In this document: piece after piece, positions 27,523 through 37,353 of the stretch
Layout of the letters: each line of letters begins with the position of its first letter
Position numbering within the stretch: position 1 is the stretch's first letter
Assembly: GCF_007474605.1 (NCBI RefSeq)
Contig: NZ_VHKL01000008.1
Span: 1 to 64,000, forward strand
DNA: 64,000 nt
DNA from: Rhodoligotrophos appendicifer
GTDB lineage: Bacteria; Pseudomonadota; Alphaproteobacteria; Rhizobiales; Im1
Direction: 5' to 3'
The notes under the pieces: generated by a model
Told to the model about the DNA's origin: nothing
The model's input: only the letters and a program-made list of their open reading frames with translations
Database searches by the model: none
Translations under genes and position numbers: made by a program

Positions 27523-29073
27523 ATGGGCAAGCAACCGAATATCGTCCTGATCATGCTCGATCAGCTCGCACCGCAATCGCTCCCGATGTATGGCCACGGG
27601 CTCGTCAAGACGCCGCATCTGTCCGCATTGGCGGCGACGGGCGTCGTCTTCGACAATTTCTACTGCAACTCGGCCCTGTGCGGCCCGTCGCGCTTTTCGA
27701 TGATGACGGGGCAGAGGAATTCGCGCATCGGCGCCTTCGACAATGCCTCAGACTTCCCCGCAGCGATCCCGACCTTCGCCCATTATCTGCGGCTGGCGGG
27801 TTATCGGACATGTCTGGCCGGCAAGATGCATTTCGTCGGCCCCGACCAGCTGCACGGGTTCGAGGATCGGGTCACGACGGACGTCTATCCCGGCGATTAC
27901 GGCTGGACGCCCACCTGGGATGACCCCGAGCGCGTCCATTGGTGGTTCCACAACATGCTCTCCGTCACCGAGGCGGGCCCCTATGACCGGACATTGGAGA
28001 TGGATTACGACGAGGAGGTCGCCTGGCAAGGTTCGCGGTGGCTCTATGATGCGGCGCGGTCGAAGGACGAGCGACCCTTCATGCTGACCGTCTCCTACAT
28101 GCATCCGCACGACCCCTATCTGGCTCCCCGGCCCTTCTGGGACTGGTACCGGTCGGAGGATATCGACATGCCGCGGGTCGCCGCCCTTCCGCTCGAGCAG
28201 CGCGACCCGTTCTCGCAACGCATGTGGCAGCTGTATGATCGCGGCGAATACGAAGTGACGGACGCGCATATTCGGGCCGCCCGGCATGGCTACTACGCCA
28301 TGACCTCCTATGCAGACGACCTGGTGGGGCGCATCACGCGCACCCTCAAGGATCTCAGCCTCACCGACAATACGGTCGTGATGGTCGTTGCCGATCACGG
28401 CGACATGCTCGGGGAGCGGGGGCTCTGGTTCAAGATGGTGTTCTATGAGCGTTCGATCCGGGTCCCGCTGATCATGAACTGGCCCGGAACGCTCACAGCT
28501 GGGCGCGTCAAGGAGAACGCCTCGCTGGTCGATCTGCTCCCCACCCTCATGGACATTGCCGGCCCCGAAGCGCCTCCGCTGGCCGCACCCGTGGACGGCT
28601 CCAGCCTTCTGCCCCTTGCCCAAGGCTCCTCTGCGGGCTGGCCGGATACTGTCTATGGGGAGTATTTTGCCGAGGGGACGACGGAGCCCGTGTTCATGAT
28701 CAAACGCGGCACCTTCAAGTTCGTGACCGCCGCGGGTGATCCTCCCCAGCTCTTCGATACCGAGGCCGACCCGGACGAGCTCGTGAACCTGGCGGATGAC
28801 CCTGCGCATACCCGCCTTGCCGCCGAATTCGCAGCGGCGGCTGATGCACGCTGGGACTCGCGCGCCTTGCGAAGCCAGGTCGTCGCCAGCCAACAGGCCC
28901 GCCTTCTGGTGCAGGATGCGCTGCTGACCGGCAAGGTCACGCCGTGGGATTTCCAGCCCCTCTTCGATGCGACGAAACAGTACAATCGCAATTACGGGGG
29001 AGAGCTTTACGACACGGATCGGAGGGCCAGGATCCCCTATCGCGAGGAGCCGCCAAAAACCCGCAGGCGGTAA
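27523..29073 (+). CDS. betC: Sulfatase, choline-sulfatase (BetC) type
   Basis: 516 residues. The arylsulfatase fold begins MGKQPNIVLIMLDQLAPQSL, with metal-binding Asp residues. Cys53 in ALCGPSRFSMMTGQ is the residue converted to formylglycine. AGKMHFVG and a C-terminal choline-sulfatase-like extension (WDSRALRSQVVASQQ; WDFQPLFDATKQYNRNYG) support BetC. It would hydrolyse choline-O-sulfate to choline and sulfate. Start at 27523 after AGGGGAG; the frame extends 16 codons upstream. No bet genes adjoin, so the gene symbol rests on sequence features only. Confidence 0.85.
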   Translation: MGKQPNIVLIMLDQLAPQSLPMYGHGLVKTPHLSALAATGVVFDNFYCNSALCGPSRFSMMTGQRNSRIGAFDNASDFPAAIPTFAHYLRLAGYRTCLAGKMHFVGPDQLHGFEDRVTTDVYPGDYGWTPTWDDPERVHWWFHNMLSVTEAGPYDRTLEMDYDEEVAWQGSRWLYDAARSKDERPFMLTVSYMHPHDPYLAPRPFWDWYRSEDIDMPRVAALPLEQRDPFSQRMWQLYDRGEYEVTDAHIRAARHGYYAMTSYADDLVGRITRTLKDLSLTDNTVVMVVADHGDMLGERGLWFKMVFYERSIRVPLIMNWPGTLTAGRVKENASLVDLLPTLMDIAGPEAPPLAAPVDGSSLLPLAQGSSAGWPDTVYGEYFAEGTTEPVFMIKRGTFKFVTAAGDPPQLFDTEADPDELVNLADDPAHTRLAAEFAAAADARWDSRALRSQVVASQQARLLVQDALLTGKVTPWDFQPLFDATKQYNRNYGGELYDTDRRARIPYREEPPKTRRR

Positions 29074-29160
29074 GCCACATACGCCACGAATTTGTCGTGT
29101 TCACAGCGCTTATCACTCTCACAATCACGGTGCGGTGATTTATTTTCGGAGATAGCTTTC

Positions 29161-29634
29161 ATGCGTGCGCATAGATTTCTCGGCCTTGGCGCCGTGCTCG
29201 TCCCCCTTGCCCTTCTCAGTTCCCCCGCAAGCGCTGCGGGCGTGAAGGTCGGCGTCCTGACCTGCACCGTCGCCAGCGGCACCGGCTTCATCCTCGGATC
29301 GGACAAGGCGGTCTCCTGCAATTTTGTCGGCAACGGCCGCAAGGAACGCTATCGCGGCTCCTTCAAAAAATTCGGCATCGATATCGGGACGACCAAGAAG
29401 GCCTATGTGAAATGGGTCGTCTTCGCGCCGCGCACGAAATTCGGCCGCGGAGCCTTGGCCGGGACCTATGCAGGCATCACAGGAGAAGCCACGGTCGGTG
29501 GCGGCGTCGGCGCTAACGCGCTTGTGGGCGGAGGCAACCGGTCGTTCACGCTGCAGCCTTTCAGTGCATCGATCCAGACCGGCGCCAATGTCGCTCTCGG
29601 GGTGGGCGCGCTCGAATTGCGCTATGTGAGATAG
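29161..29634 (+). CDS. DUF992 secreted protein
   Basis: 157 residues with a cleavable signal peptide (LGAVLVPLALLSSPASAA). The mature part has the DUF992 pattern: GVLTCTVASGTGFILGSDKA, VSCNFVGNGRKERYRGSF, and a Gly-rich end GGGVGANALVGGGNRSFTLQ. The two conserved cysteines are there. The family is abundant in Hyphomicrobiales; its function is unknown. The ATG at 29161 was chosen because it begins the signal peptide. Confidence 0.9.
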   Translation: MRAHRFLGLGAVLVPLALLSSPASAAGVKVGVLTCTVASGTGFILGSDKAVSCNFVGNGRKERYRGSFKKFGIDIGTTKKAYVKWVVFAPRTKFGRGALAGTYAGITGEATVGGGVGANALVGGGNRSFTLQPFSASIQTGANVALGVGALELRYVR

Positions 29635-29659
29635 GCTCCCACGACACCCTCGTCCTTCG

Positions 29660-29686
29660 TCCTTCGAGAGGCTGCCTCTCGAAGGA
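29660..29686. terminator. Bidirectional hairpin between DUF992 and serA
   Basis: TCCTTCGAGAGG and CCTCTCGAAGGA pair perfectly around CTG between two convergent genes. It probably ends both transcripts. Such TCCTTCGAGA hairpins are also frequent dispersed repeats in rhizobial-type genomes. Confidence 0.65.
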
Positions 29687-29707
29687 TCACCCCTGGAGCC
29701 CCGCCCT

Positions 29708-31288
29708 TCAGAACGCCAGTGGCTTTGCCTGGCGGACATGCGGCAGGGCGGAGACCTTCGCCAGCACCTCCGAGGGCATGGCCTCGTCGATCTCCACCAG
29801 GGCGATGGCATCTTGTCCGGGCGCCTGGCGTCCGAGATGGAAGGTGGCGATATTGATGCCCGAGGTGCCGAGCAGAGTCCCCAAGGCCCCGATAAAGCCC
29901 GGCTTGTCCTCGTTCGTCACATAGAGCATGTGGGCACCGAGCTCGGCTTCCATGTTGATGCCCTTGATCTGGATGATGCGCGGCTTGCCGTCGGAGAAGA
30001 CCGTTCCCGCCACTGAGCGCTCCTGCCGAGCGGTCGTCACGGTCAGCCGGATGTAATTGTCATAGGCTCCACGCTTCGATTGGCGCACCTCGTCGACGGC
30101 GATACCGCGCTCACGGGCGATCACCGGTGCATTGACCATGTTCACGTCCGACAGCATCGGCCGGAACAGTCCGGCAAGGAGCGCGCTGGTCAGGGCGCGG
30201 ATGTTCATCTCGGCGACGGTGCCCGCATATTCGATGCGAACTCCCTGCAGACTGCTCTCCGTCAACTGACCCGCAAACAGGCCCAGCTGCTCCGCCAGTC
30301 TGACGAAGGGGGTGAGTCGCGGGGCCTCCTCCGCGGTGATCGAGGGCATGTTCACTGCATTGGAGACCGCGCCCTGCAGGAGATAGTCAGACATCTGCTC
30401 GGCGACCTGGATGGCGACGTTCTCCTGCGCCTCCGCCGTAGAGGCACCCAGATGCGGCGTGCAGACGACATTGGGCATGCCGAAGAGCGCGTTTTCCGTC
30501 GCGGGCTCAGTCTCGAAGACATCAAGGGCTGCACCCGCCACATGGCCGCTGTCGAGTGCGGCCTTCAAGTCAGCCTCGACGACTAGGCCACCGCGGGCAC
30601 AGTTGATGATGCGGACTCCTTTGCGCGTCTTGGCCAGAGCTGCCGCATCGATGAGATTACGGGTCTTGTCGGTCAGCGGCGTGTGCAGGGTGATGACATC
30701 GGCCCGTCGCAGCAGGTCGTCGAGCTCGACCTTCTCGACGCCGAGGCTTAGGGCGCGCTCCTCGGAGAGGAAGGGATCGTAGGCAACGACCCGCATACGC
30801 AGGCCGATGCCCCGGTCCGCGACGATGGAGCCGATGTTGCCGCAGCCGATCACACCCAGGGTCTTGCCTGTGAGCTCGACGCCCATGAAGCGCGACTTCT
30901 CCCATTTTCCGGCCTGGGTCGACGCATTCGCCTCCGGGATCTGGCGCGCGAGGGCCATCATGAGCGAAATGGCATGCTCGGCGGTGGTGATGGCGTTGCC
31001 ATGGGGGGTGTTCATGACGATCACACCCTTGGCGGTTGCGGCGGGCACGTCGATATTGTCGACGCCGATCCCGGCGCGGCCGATCACCTTCAGCTTCGTT
31101 GCGGCTTCGATCACCTTGACCGTGGCTTTCGTCGCTGAGCGGACGGCCAGTCCGTCGTAGTCGCCGATGATCGCCATCAACTGGTCGCGATCGAGACCGG
31201 TCTTCACGTCGACTTCAATTCCACGCTCGCGGAAGATCTCCACGGCACGGTCGGACAGTTTGTCCGCAATGAGAACACGAGGGGCCAT
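29708..31288 (-). CDS. serA: D-3-phosphoglycerate dehydrogenase
   Basis: 526 residues, the long form of the family. NAD-binding motif LGVIGCGNIGSIVADRGIGL; catalytic Arg in INCARGGLVVEADL, Glu in LDVFETEP and His in VCTPHLGASTAEAQ. The C-terminal part has the intermediate domain and an ACT domain (YVTNEDKPGFIGALGTLLGT) typical of serine feedback control. It oxidises 3-phosphoglycerate in the first step of serine synthesis. Start ATG at 31288 (MAPRVLIADK), 38 bases after serC, so serC-serA is an operon. Confidence 0.96.
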   Translation of the reverse strand: MAPRVLIADKLSDRAVEIFRERGIEVDVKTGLDRDQLMAIIGDYDGLAVRSATKATVKVIEAATKLKVIGRAGIGVDNIDVPAATAKGVIVMNTPHGNAITTAEHAISLMMALARQIPEANASTQAGKWEKSRFMGVELTGKTLGVIGCGNIGSIVADRGIGLRMRVVAYDPFLSEERALSLGVEKVELDDLLRRADVITLHTPLTDKTRNLIDAAALAKTRKGVRIINCARGGLVVEADLKAALDSGHVAGAALDVFETEPATENALFGMPNVVCTPHLGASTAEAQENVAIQVAEQMSDYLLQGAVSNAVNMPSITAEEAPRLTPFVRLAEQLGLFAGQLTESSLQGVRIEYAGTVAEMNIRALTSALLAGLFRPMLSDVNMVNAPVIARERGIAVDEVRQSKRGAYDNYIRLTVTTARQERSVAGTVFSDGKPRIIQIKGINMEAELGAHMLYVTNEDKPGFIGALGTLLGTSGINIATFHLGRQAPGQDAIALVEIDEAMPSEVLAKVSALPHVRQAKPLAF

Positions 31289-31326
31289 GTCAGCCTCCTT
31301 TGAATGGGAACAGGGATATCGGATGT

Positions 31327-32499
31327 TCAGGCGGCTCGGCGCGCAGCGGTGACCGTGGCATAGGCCCAGTCCAGCCAGGGCAGAAGATCCTGGAGGTCGG
31401 CGCGCTCCACAGTCGCTCCGCACCAGATCCGCAGTCCGGGCGGTGCATCGCGATAGGCACCGATGTCGAAGGCCGCTCCCTCCTTGTCGAGAGTGGAGGC
31501 GATCGCCTTCGTGATCGCAGCCTGATCCTCCGTCGAGAGCCCTGCCGCAGCCTTGTCGGAGAGACGCAGGCAAACGGAGGTGTTGGAGCGAATCGCCTCG
31601 CTTTCAGGCAGGAAGTCGATCCAATCGGTCGCCGCGACCCAATCGGCAATGGTCTTGGCGTTGGCATCGGCACGAGCGATGAGCGCTTCGAGCCCGCCCA
31701 GCCGCTTTGCCCAGTCGAGGGCTGCGATGTAATCCTCCACGCAGAGCATCGACGGCGTGTTGATGGTCTCGCCCTCGAAGATGCCGGCAATCAGCTTGCC
31801 CCCCTTCGTCATACGGAAGACCTTGGGCACCGGCCATGCAGGCGTATATGTCTCGAGTCGTTCGACCGCACGGGGGCTCAGGATGAGCATGCCATGGGCC
31901 GCTTCGCCTCCCAGGACCTTCTGCCAGGAGAAGGTCACCACATCGAGCTTTTCGAAATCCAGAGGCTGTGCGAAGGCCGCAGAGGTGGCGTCACAGATGG
32001 TCAGTCCAGCACGGTCCGCCGGGATCCAGTTCGCATCGGGCACACGAACGCCCGAAGTCGTGCCATTCCAGGTGAAGACGACATCACGGTTGAAATCGAC
32101 CTCGGCCAGGTCAGGCAATTGGCCGTAAGGCGCCTTCAGGACTCGCGCCTCAGCAAGCTTCAGTTGCTTGACCACGTCGGTCACCCAGCCCTCGCCAAAG
32201 CTCTCCCAAGCAAGAAGATCCACACCGCGGGCGCCAAGCATCGTCCAGAGGGCCATCTCGACGGCGCCGGTATCCGAGGCCGGAACGATGCCGATCAGAT
32301 GCGAGTCGGGCACCTGCAGCACTTCGCGCGTGAGGTCGATCGCTCGCTTCAGCCGCGCCTTGCCATCCTTGGCTCGGTGCGACCTTCCTAGAAACGCTTC
32401 GTTGAGGAGAGTGGGGGTCCAGCCCGGAATCTTCGCACAGGGGCCGGAAGAAAACAGCGGATTTGCCGGCCGCCGAGCCGGTTTCTTCATGTCCATCAT
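31327..32499 (-). CDS. serC: Phosphoserine aminotransferase
   Basis: 390 residues of the alphaproteobacterial SerC type. [11 protein letters not shown] opens the protein, and [16 protein letters not shown] contains the PLP-binding Lys. [12 protein letters not shown] and [11 protein letters not shown] are phosphate and substrate contacts. It converts 3-phosphohydroxypyruvate and glutamate to phosphoserine. The first gene of the serC-serA operon, preceded by a structured leader (32525-32552). Confidence 0.96.
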   Translation of the reverse strand: MMDMKKPARRPANPLFSSGPCAKIPGWTPTLLNEAFLGRSHRAKDGKARLKRAIDLTREVLQVPDSHLIGIVPASDTGAVEMALWTMLGARGVDLLAWESFGEGWVTDVVKQLKLAEARVLKAPYGQLPDLAEVDFNRDVVFTWNGTTSGVRVPDANWIPADRAGLTICDATSAAFAQPLDFEKLDVVTFSWQKVLGGEAAHGMLILSPRAVERLETYTPAWPVPKVFRMTKGGKLIAGIFEGETINTPSMLCVEDYIAALDWAKRLGGLEALIARADANAKTIADWVAATDWIDFLPESEAIRSNTSVCLRLSDKAAAGLSTEDQAAITKAIASTLDKEGAAFDIGAYRDAPPGLRIWCGATVERADLQDLLPWLDWAYATVTAARRAA

Positions 32500-32524
32500 C
32501 TGCAGCTACCCTTTCAGACAGCAG

Positions 32525-32552
32525 CCCCTCGGTGGGGAGGGGTGTCCCACCG
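32525..32552 (-). promoter_or_regulatory. Pseudoknot-like leader element of serC
   Basis: In the serC transcript CGGTGGG pairs with CCCACCG (7 bp) across loop ACACCCCTC, and the loop CCCCT can pair with AGGGG directly after the stem. That makes a compact H-type pseudoknot about 25 bases before the ATG. A serC RNA motif has been described in the leaders of alphaproteobacterial serC genes; I cannot confirm that this is the same structure. Confidence 0.5.
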
Positions 32553-32766
32553 CCGTCTTTAAGGAAAACCTCAGAAGCTCGCAAGAGTTATGTCGGAGTT
32601 CATTTCATGGAAAAGTAGACCGGGGGAAGAACGTGCCCCCTGGATCAGCACAAAATTGGCACAGAGCTTTTCCTTGCCGCTCCGCTCTTGTTCTCATGGG
32701 AGTGGGGCATGAGCGGGTTCAGGGCGCGGCTGATGGCGCTCCAGGCCCCCAAGGTGCTCTCGTTTT

Positions 32767-33738
32767 TCAAAGAGGTCGGATCGGGACCTGTAATGTCGTG
32801 CGGCGGTTTAAGTTCCAATGCCACAGGATTTGACTGATCAGCGCCAGGAACACGATACTACCGCCAATCATTGTCCGGGTGGCTGGCACCTCCGCATGGA
32901 TTAACCAGACCCAGATCGGGCCAAACACCGGCTCCAGGGTCGAGATCAGCGCCGCCAATGCCGATGGGATCAGCCGCGCGCCGGTGGCGAACAGTGCCAT
33001 GCCGAGACCCAGGTTTAAGGCTCCAACAGGAACAGGAGACCGAAATCGACGGCACTGACGATCAGCCCGGATGAGAAGATCACGCCCACCACGGTGCTGA
33101 CGATCACGCCGAGGCAGACAGCTGGCGTCATCCGCACGCTGGAAAACCGCCGCGTGATCACTGTTGCGGAGGAAAAGGCGACGGCAATCAGGAGAGCCAG
33201 CCCGTCGCCAATGAACGAGACATCGGCAGCAAAGGAATCGGACACCATCACGGCTATTCCAGCGATGACCGCCAGAATCGCCGCCCAGGTGATCCTGTCC
33301 ACTCCCTCGCGCAGAAAAATCACACCAAGCAGGGCTGCGATCAGCGGTGCGCCGGCTTGCATCAGGAGAATGTTGGCGACGCTGGTGTAACCGAGCGCCA
33401 CCACAAAGGAGATAGAGGCGATGGCGAAGCAAAGCGCCACACCGAATGGTGCGAAACAGCCGCATGGTCCCGGCGGCGCCGTCGCGCCACAGCATGAATC
33501 CCAGCAGGAAAACTGAGGCAAAGAAGGATCGCCACGCCACAGTCGTCCAAGGGTCTGAGACCTCAAGCCCGCGCGCGATGGCTCCCCCAAAACTCCAGAC
33601 CAGTGCTGCGCCGAAGACCAGCAGCAGCCCCTGCCTGGCCGCAGCAGCCCGTTGCGGGGCGGAGGCAGGTATTGTGGCTTGGATTGCGGTTTCCGGTGGG
33701 ATGGGAGATCCATACTCAGGGCAGATGATTTCGCTCAA
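32767..33738 (-). pseudogene. EamA/DMT-family transporter with two compensating frameshifts
   Basis: The start (33738) gives a normal N-terminus (AARQGLLLVFGAALVWSFGG). Near 33440 the sense moves to another frame (IASISFVVALGYTSVANILL ... LGVIFLREGVDRITWAAILA ... VSTVVGVIFSSGLIV). Near 33020 it returns to the first frame (LGLGMALFATGARLIPSALA, LALISQILW). Together these make a ten-helix EamA exporter. Two frameshifts mean it is inactive unless they are sequencing errors. It is downstream of DUF3606 on the same strand. Confidence 0.75.
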
Positions 33739-33763
33739 ACTAGGGGCTATTCGCCCCTAAAAG

Positions 33764-33952
33764 CTAGGCCTTTAACCTCACCGCCGCGGCGTCTAGCTCA
33801 TCTCGATTGTTTCCCACCTCAGCAATCAGCTTTTCGGCCTGCTCGGTGGTTAGACCGTGCTTTTCAGCGAAGTATCGGACCTCGTAGGCTTCTTCACCAG
33901 CCACCCTGCTACGGTCCTGCTGTCCTCGCTTGCTCTTGTCGTCGTCAGCCAT
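33764..33952 (-). CDS. DUF3606 small protein
   Basis: 62 residues: a charged start (MADDDKSKRGQQDRSRVAGE) and the DUF3606 core EVRYFAEKHGLTTEQAEKLI followed by EVGNNRDELDAAA. The ATG at 33952 follows AGGAG. The family is common in rhizobia and sphingomonads and has no known function. Confidence 0.85.
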   Translation of the reverse strand: MADDDKSKRGQQDRSRVAGEEAYEVRYFAEKHGLTTEQAEKLIAEVGNNRDELDAAAVRLKA

Positions 33953-34362
33953 GCAAACTTCTCCTGTTAATCTTTGCCTCACGTTCTGAAGGCAGAATTC
34001 CACTAGGGGACTGGAAGTTCCGGCAGCATTGCAGATGGCACGGCGTAGAGGAAACTCGAGAGTCGGCCCGCCGGCGCGCGTTGAGCTTTCCCTTCGACCC
34101 TTGTCCAGCAGCCTTTGTTGCTTTTGAGGACTCTGGGTTGGATATGGACTGGATGTATATTTAGCTCGTCAACTAATCCATTGGTGGCGAGCACCTTGTC
34201 ACAGCTTACAATTCGACCAGGAGCGAGGTCTTGTGCGGCTGACGCTGTCGGGTCCCGTCAGAAACAGTGAACCACTTTCGCCGGTTCAACCCGGCGGCCT
34301 AACACGGTTCTCCGCTGCAGTGCTGAGCCTGAGATAGGCGAGCCACTCTTCTGTAACTGCCG
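33953..34362. other. Intergenic stretch without a supported gene
   Basis: About 410 bases between two leftward genes. I see no gene, hairpin or repeat that I can support. Confidence 0.5.
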
Positions 34363-35001
34363 TCAAGGCAGCCCCACGGCTTTCACGGCACAGGAGGCGG
34401 CGGCGGCGACAAGCAGCGTTGATGCGGCCAACCGGATGACGAGTTGACGACGCAGGGCGACGGCTCGGGCGAGGGGTCGGGAGAATGTCAGGGCGACGAT
34501 GACATGCCAGCCTAATTTGGGAAGCGCGAACATCATGGCAAGAATCGCCATTCCCTCCATGCTGCTCCTCTGCTCAAGATGAGGTCCGGTGAATGTCGCC
34601 GCCATGAAAGCTGCCGTCATGGGATCTGAAACAGCGATCAGCAACCCGGCCGAAACCAGCGAAACCGCTGGGAGAACAAGGTCACGGCCGCTGTCGACTT
34701 CCACGGGAGAAGATCGTGCAATCCGGTAGGCGGCCCATAACAGCGCAAGTGACGCTACGACATAGAGAGTCGTCGGGGAGAGCATAGTGGCCGCGTGAGC
34801 GGTTACCATGGCCACCAGGAGCGCCAGGCAGAAGGTGCCAAGGCAGATGCCAAAGACCATTGGCATTGCTGCCCTGAAACCGCGCATCGATGACATGCAG
34901 CCGATTGCCAGCATGATGGGTCCAGGCGTGAGAACATAGAGCAAGTAGGCCAGGAAGATCGGGAAGGATCCAAGAGTAGAAAACTCCAGAGCGCTCGACA
35001 T
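34363..35001 (-). CDS. LysE/RhtB-family amino acid exporter
   Basis: 212 residues with six hydrophobic segments. The N-terminal YLLYVLTPGPIMLAIGCMSS and GFRAAMPMVFGICLGTF match the LysE/RhtB signature (TPGP plus a G-rich helix). The substrate is probably an amino acid or derivative. The second half contains AVSDPMTAAFMAA where the family has the LxNPK helix, so this key site deviates. It is isolated, with no adjacent regulator of its own. Confidence 0.8.
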   Translation of the reverse strand: MSSALEFSTLGSFPIFLAYLLYVLTPGPIMLAIGCMSSMRGFRAAMPMVFGICLGTFCLALLVAMVTAHAATMLSPTTLYVVASLALLWAAYRIARSSPVEVDSGRDLVLPAVSLVSAGLLIAVSDPMTAAFMAATFTGPHLEQRSSMEGMAILAMMFALPKLGWHVIVALTFSRPLARAVALRRQLVIRLAASTLLVAAAASCAVKAVGLP

Positions 35002-35207
35002 AACAGACCCCCGTGCGGCACGCTGACAAAGCGGAAGCAGGGTCTGCCGAAGCTCAGGATCTGTAAGTGGTAATAGTCACAGTCGGACGGTTGCTGCAGC
35101 AGTGCATTGGTGGCTTGAATGCTGGATTGGCAGGATGCGCAACGATCTGCGCGCGTGGGCTGTGGATGTGTGGTGGCGTGCTTCAGAGTTTGAGATGACC
35201 TCGTCCC

Positions 35208-36107
35208 TCAGCCCAAGGTCAGTCGGGTCTTGAGCCGCGGCGTCATCCAGTTGAGAAACACACGCAGCTTGAGTGGCAGCGGCTTTCGCGGCGCGTAAAT
35301 GATATGCACTGGAAGAGGCTCCGGTTCGAACTCTTCCAGCACGACAGCGAGTTCTCCGGCGCGCTTCGCAGCGGCCATCTTGTAAGACATGACCCGAGCC
35401 AATCCGGCGCCCTCGATCGCTGCTAGAACCGCTGCTTCGGAAGTATTTACACACAACCGCGAGCTGATGGGCGCTGTTATGGTGCGTCTGCCCCGTACAA
35501 ATTTCCAGGCTGAAGGGATCATGTGATCATCGATGGCGATGCAATGATGATTTGCCAGATCGCTGAGCTGCTTCGGCTCGCCATGGGCCTTCAGGTATGA
35601 GGGACTCGCGCAAACGACGACACGGATCGAGCCAATACGAGTGGCGATCATGGTGCTGTCCGAGAGGGGGCCGACCCGTATGGCGACGTCGATGTTCTCC
35701 TCCGTCGTATTGACGATCCGATCGGTCAACATGAGCCGCAACGAAATATCTGGATAGGCTTCGAGGAATTCGACTGTAAGCGGCAGCAAATGCGTATGCC
35801 CGAGGCCCCAAGGCGTGGTCACCGCCAGCCCCCCTTTGGGAACTCGGTACTCGCCAGATACCTCCCTTTCCGCGTCATCAACTTGCTCAATAATGCGCCT
35901 GCAGGCGTCGATGTAGGAGCGTCCGGCATCGGTCAACGTCATCCGCCGCGAGGTGCGTTGAAAAAGTTGGGCTCCTAGGCGTGCCTCGAGCTCCGCGACC
36001 TTCCGGCTGACGGTCGCGACAGGCGAATTTAGACGACGCGATGCGGCCGAGATGCTGCCGCTCTCGGTCACGGCGATGATCACCGACATCGCCTCTAGGC
36101 GGTCCAT
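35208..36107 (-). CDS. LysR-family transcriptional regulator
   Basis: 299 residues. The N-terminal HTH is GSISAASRRLNSPVATVSRK, VAELEARLGAQLFQRTSRRM, followed by the effector-binding domain. The start MDRLEAMSVIIAV is at 36107; upstream codons (38 more) lack similarity. It is divergent from an alpha/beta hydrolase gene 330 bases away and probably controls that hydrolase cluster. Its subgroup is the CrgA/DsdC-like clade with YLKAHGEP, VCASPSY. Confidence 0.88.
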   Translation of the reverse strand: MDRLEAMSVIIAVTESGSISAASRRLNSPVATVSRKVAELEARLGAQLFQRTSRRMTLTDAGRSYIDACRRIIEQVDDAEREVSGEYRVPKGGLAVTTPWGLGHTHLLPLTVEFLEAYPDISLRLMLTDRIVNTTEENIDVAIRVGPLSDSTMIATRIGSIRVVVCASPSYLKAHGEPKQLSDLANHHCIAIDDHMIPSAWKFVRGRRTITAPISSRLCVNTSEAAVLAAIEGAGLARVMSYKMAAAKRAGELAVVLEEFEPEPLPVHIIYAPRKPLPLKLRVFLNWMTPRLKTRLTLG

Positions 36108-36436
36108 CTGCGTCCTGCCTTTCCAAATCTCGGGAAGTTGCCTCTCGATTGTACCGCCTGTCAGGTTCCACTTCAACGCGGTACGAATGTGTCGGCCGGA
36201 GGTTCTGCATGACTTATCCAAACAACAGCCCGCGAGACGACTGGGCTATGCCTCGCCGCAGCAGGATGGTCCGCAGTCTTGTCGCGACTTCGGAATTAGC
36301 GGCACTGCCGATAGACACATCGGCTGCTAACGCTCATCCACCAGAAAAGTCAGCGACGAGCGTCTCCATTTCACAAAAGGCTTCAGCCGCCGTTCCGACG
36401 AGAACGGTTCGCTCGCACCATTAAGGCCCCGCACAA

Positions 36437-37258
36437 ATGAACACAGTCACGACGAAGGACGGCGTTGAGATCTATTACAAGGACTGGGGATCGGGCCAGC
36501 CAATCGTCTTCAGCCACGGGTGGCCGCTTTCGTCGGATGCATTCGAAGATCAGATGTTTTTCCTCGCCTCCCGTGGCTACCGCTGCATTGCGCATGACCG
36601 GCGTGGGCATGGGCGCTCAAGCCAGCCGTGGCACGGAAACGACCTCGACACCTATGCGGATGACCTTGCCGAACTGACTGCTGCGCTCGATCTCAAAGAC
36701 GCGATCCACATCGGTCATTCCACCGGCGGCGGAGAAGTGGCGCGATATGTCGGCCGGCACGGCACCGAACGCGTCGCCAAGGCCGCACTGATTGGCGCGA
36801 TTCCGCCGGTCATGATCAAGTCCGCAAAGAATCCAGGCGGCACTCCAATGGAGGCCTTCGACAAACTTCGTGCTGCCGTTGTGGCGGATCGTTCGCAGTT
36901 CTGGATGGACCTCAGCCTTCCCTTCTACGGCTACAATCGCCCCGGCGCGATAGTCTCGGAGGGAGTCCGCCAGTCGTTCTGGCTGCAGAGCATGATGGCT
37001 GGCCTCCCCGCCTCCTACTTCTGCATCAAGGCCTTCTCTGAAACCGACCTCACCGAAGACCTTAAACGCTTCGATGTCCCAACCCTCGTCCTGCATGGGG
37101 ATGACGACCAGATCGTCCCAATCGCCGCCTCGGCTCTTCTTTCGCACAGGATTATCAAGGACGCGAAACTCGTCGTCTACGAGGGCGCGCCGCACGGAAT
37201 GTGCACCACTCTCAAGGACCGGGTGAATGACGAGCTGCTCGCATTTATCAAATCTTGA
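36437..37258 (+). CDS. Alpha/beta hydrolase, non-haem chloroperoxidase-like
   Basis: 273 residues. The family opening is [20 protein letters not shown] and [13 protein letters not shown]. The nucleophile Ser lies in IGHSTGGGE, the acid in HGDDDQIVP and the His in GAPHGM. Such enzymes are serine esterases with possible perhydrolase side activity; true halogenation in vivo is unlikely. It starts the rightward cluster divergent from the LysR gene. Confidence 0.88.
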   Translation: MNTVTTKDGVEIYYKDWGSGQPIVFSHGWPLSSDAFEDQMFFLASRGYRCIAHDRRGHGRSSQPWHGNDLDTYADDLAELTAALDLKDAIHIGHSTGGGEVARYVGRHGTERVAKAALIGAIPPVMIKSAKNPGGTPMEAFDKLRAAVVADRSQFWMDLSLPFYGYNRPGAIVSEGVRQSFWLQSMMAGLPASYFCIKAFSETDLTEDLKRFDVPTLVLHGDDDQIVPIAASALLSHRIIKDAKLVVYEGAPHGMCTTLKDRVNDELLAFIKS

Positions 37259-37353
37259 CAAGCCTACAGTCGGCGCCATTCGCGCCGGGCGAACCGTCGC
37301 ATGGCGGCCCGTAGGATAACGATCGCCGGGCGCTGGCCGGCAAGGAGCAGATC

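Noticed and set aside
26162-27550. 462-codon frame antisense to purA
   Set aside because: Shadow of purA with no family signature.
27748-28893. 381-codon frame antisense to the sulfatase gene
   Set aside because: Shadow of the sulfatase gene without motif.
35077-35454. Minus-strand frame after the LysR gene
   Set aside because: It overlaps the LysR C-terminus in another frame with Arg/Ser-rich composition.
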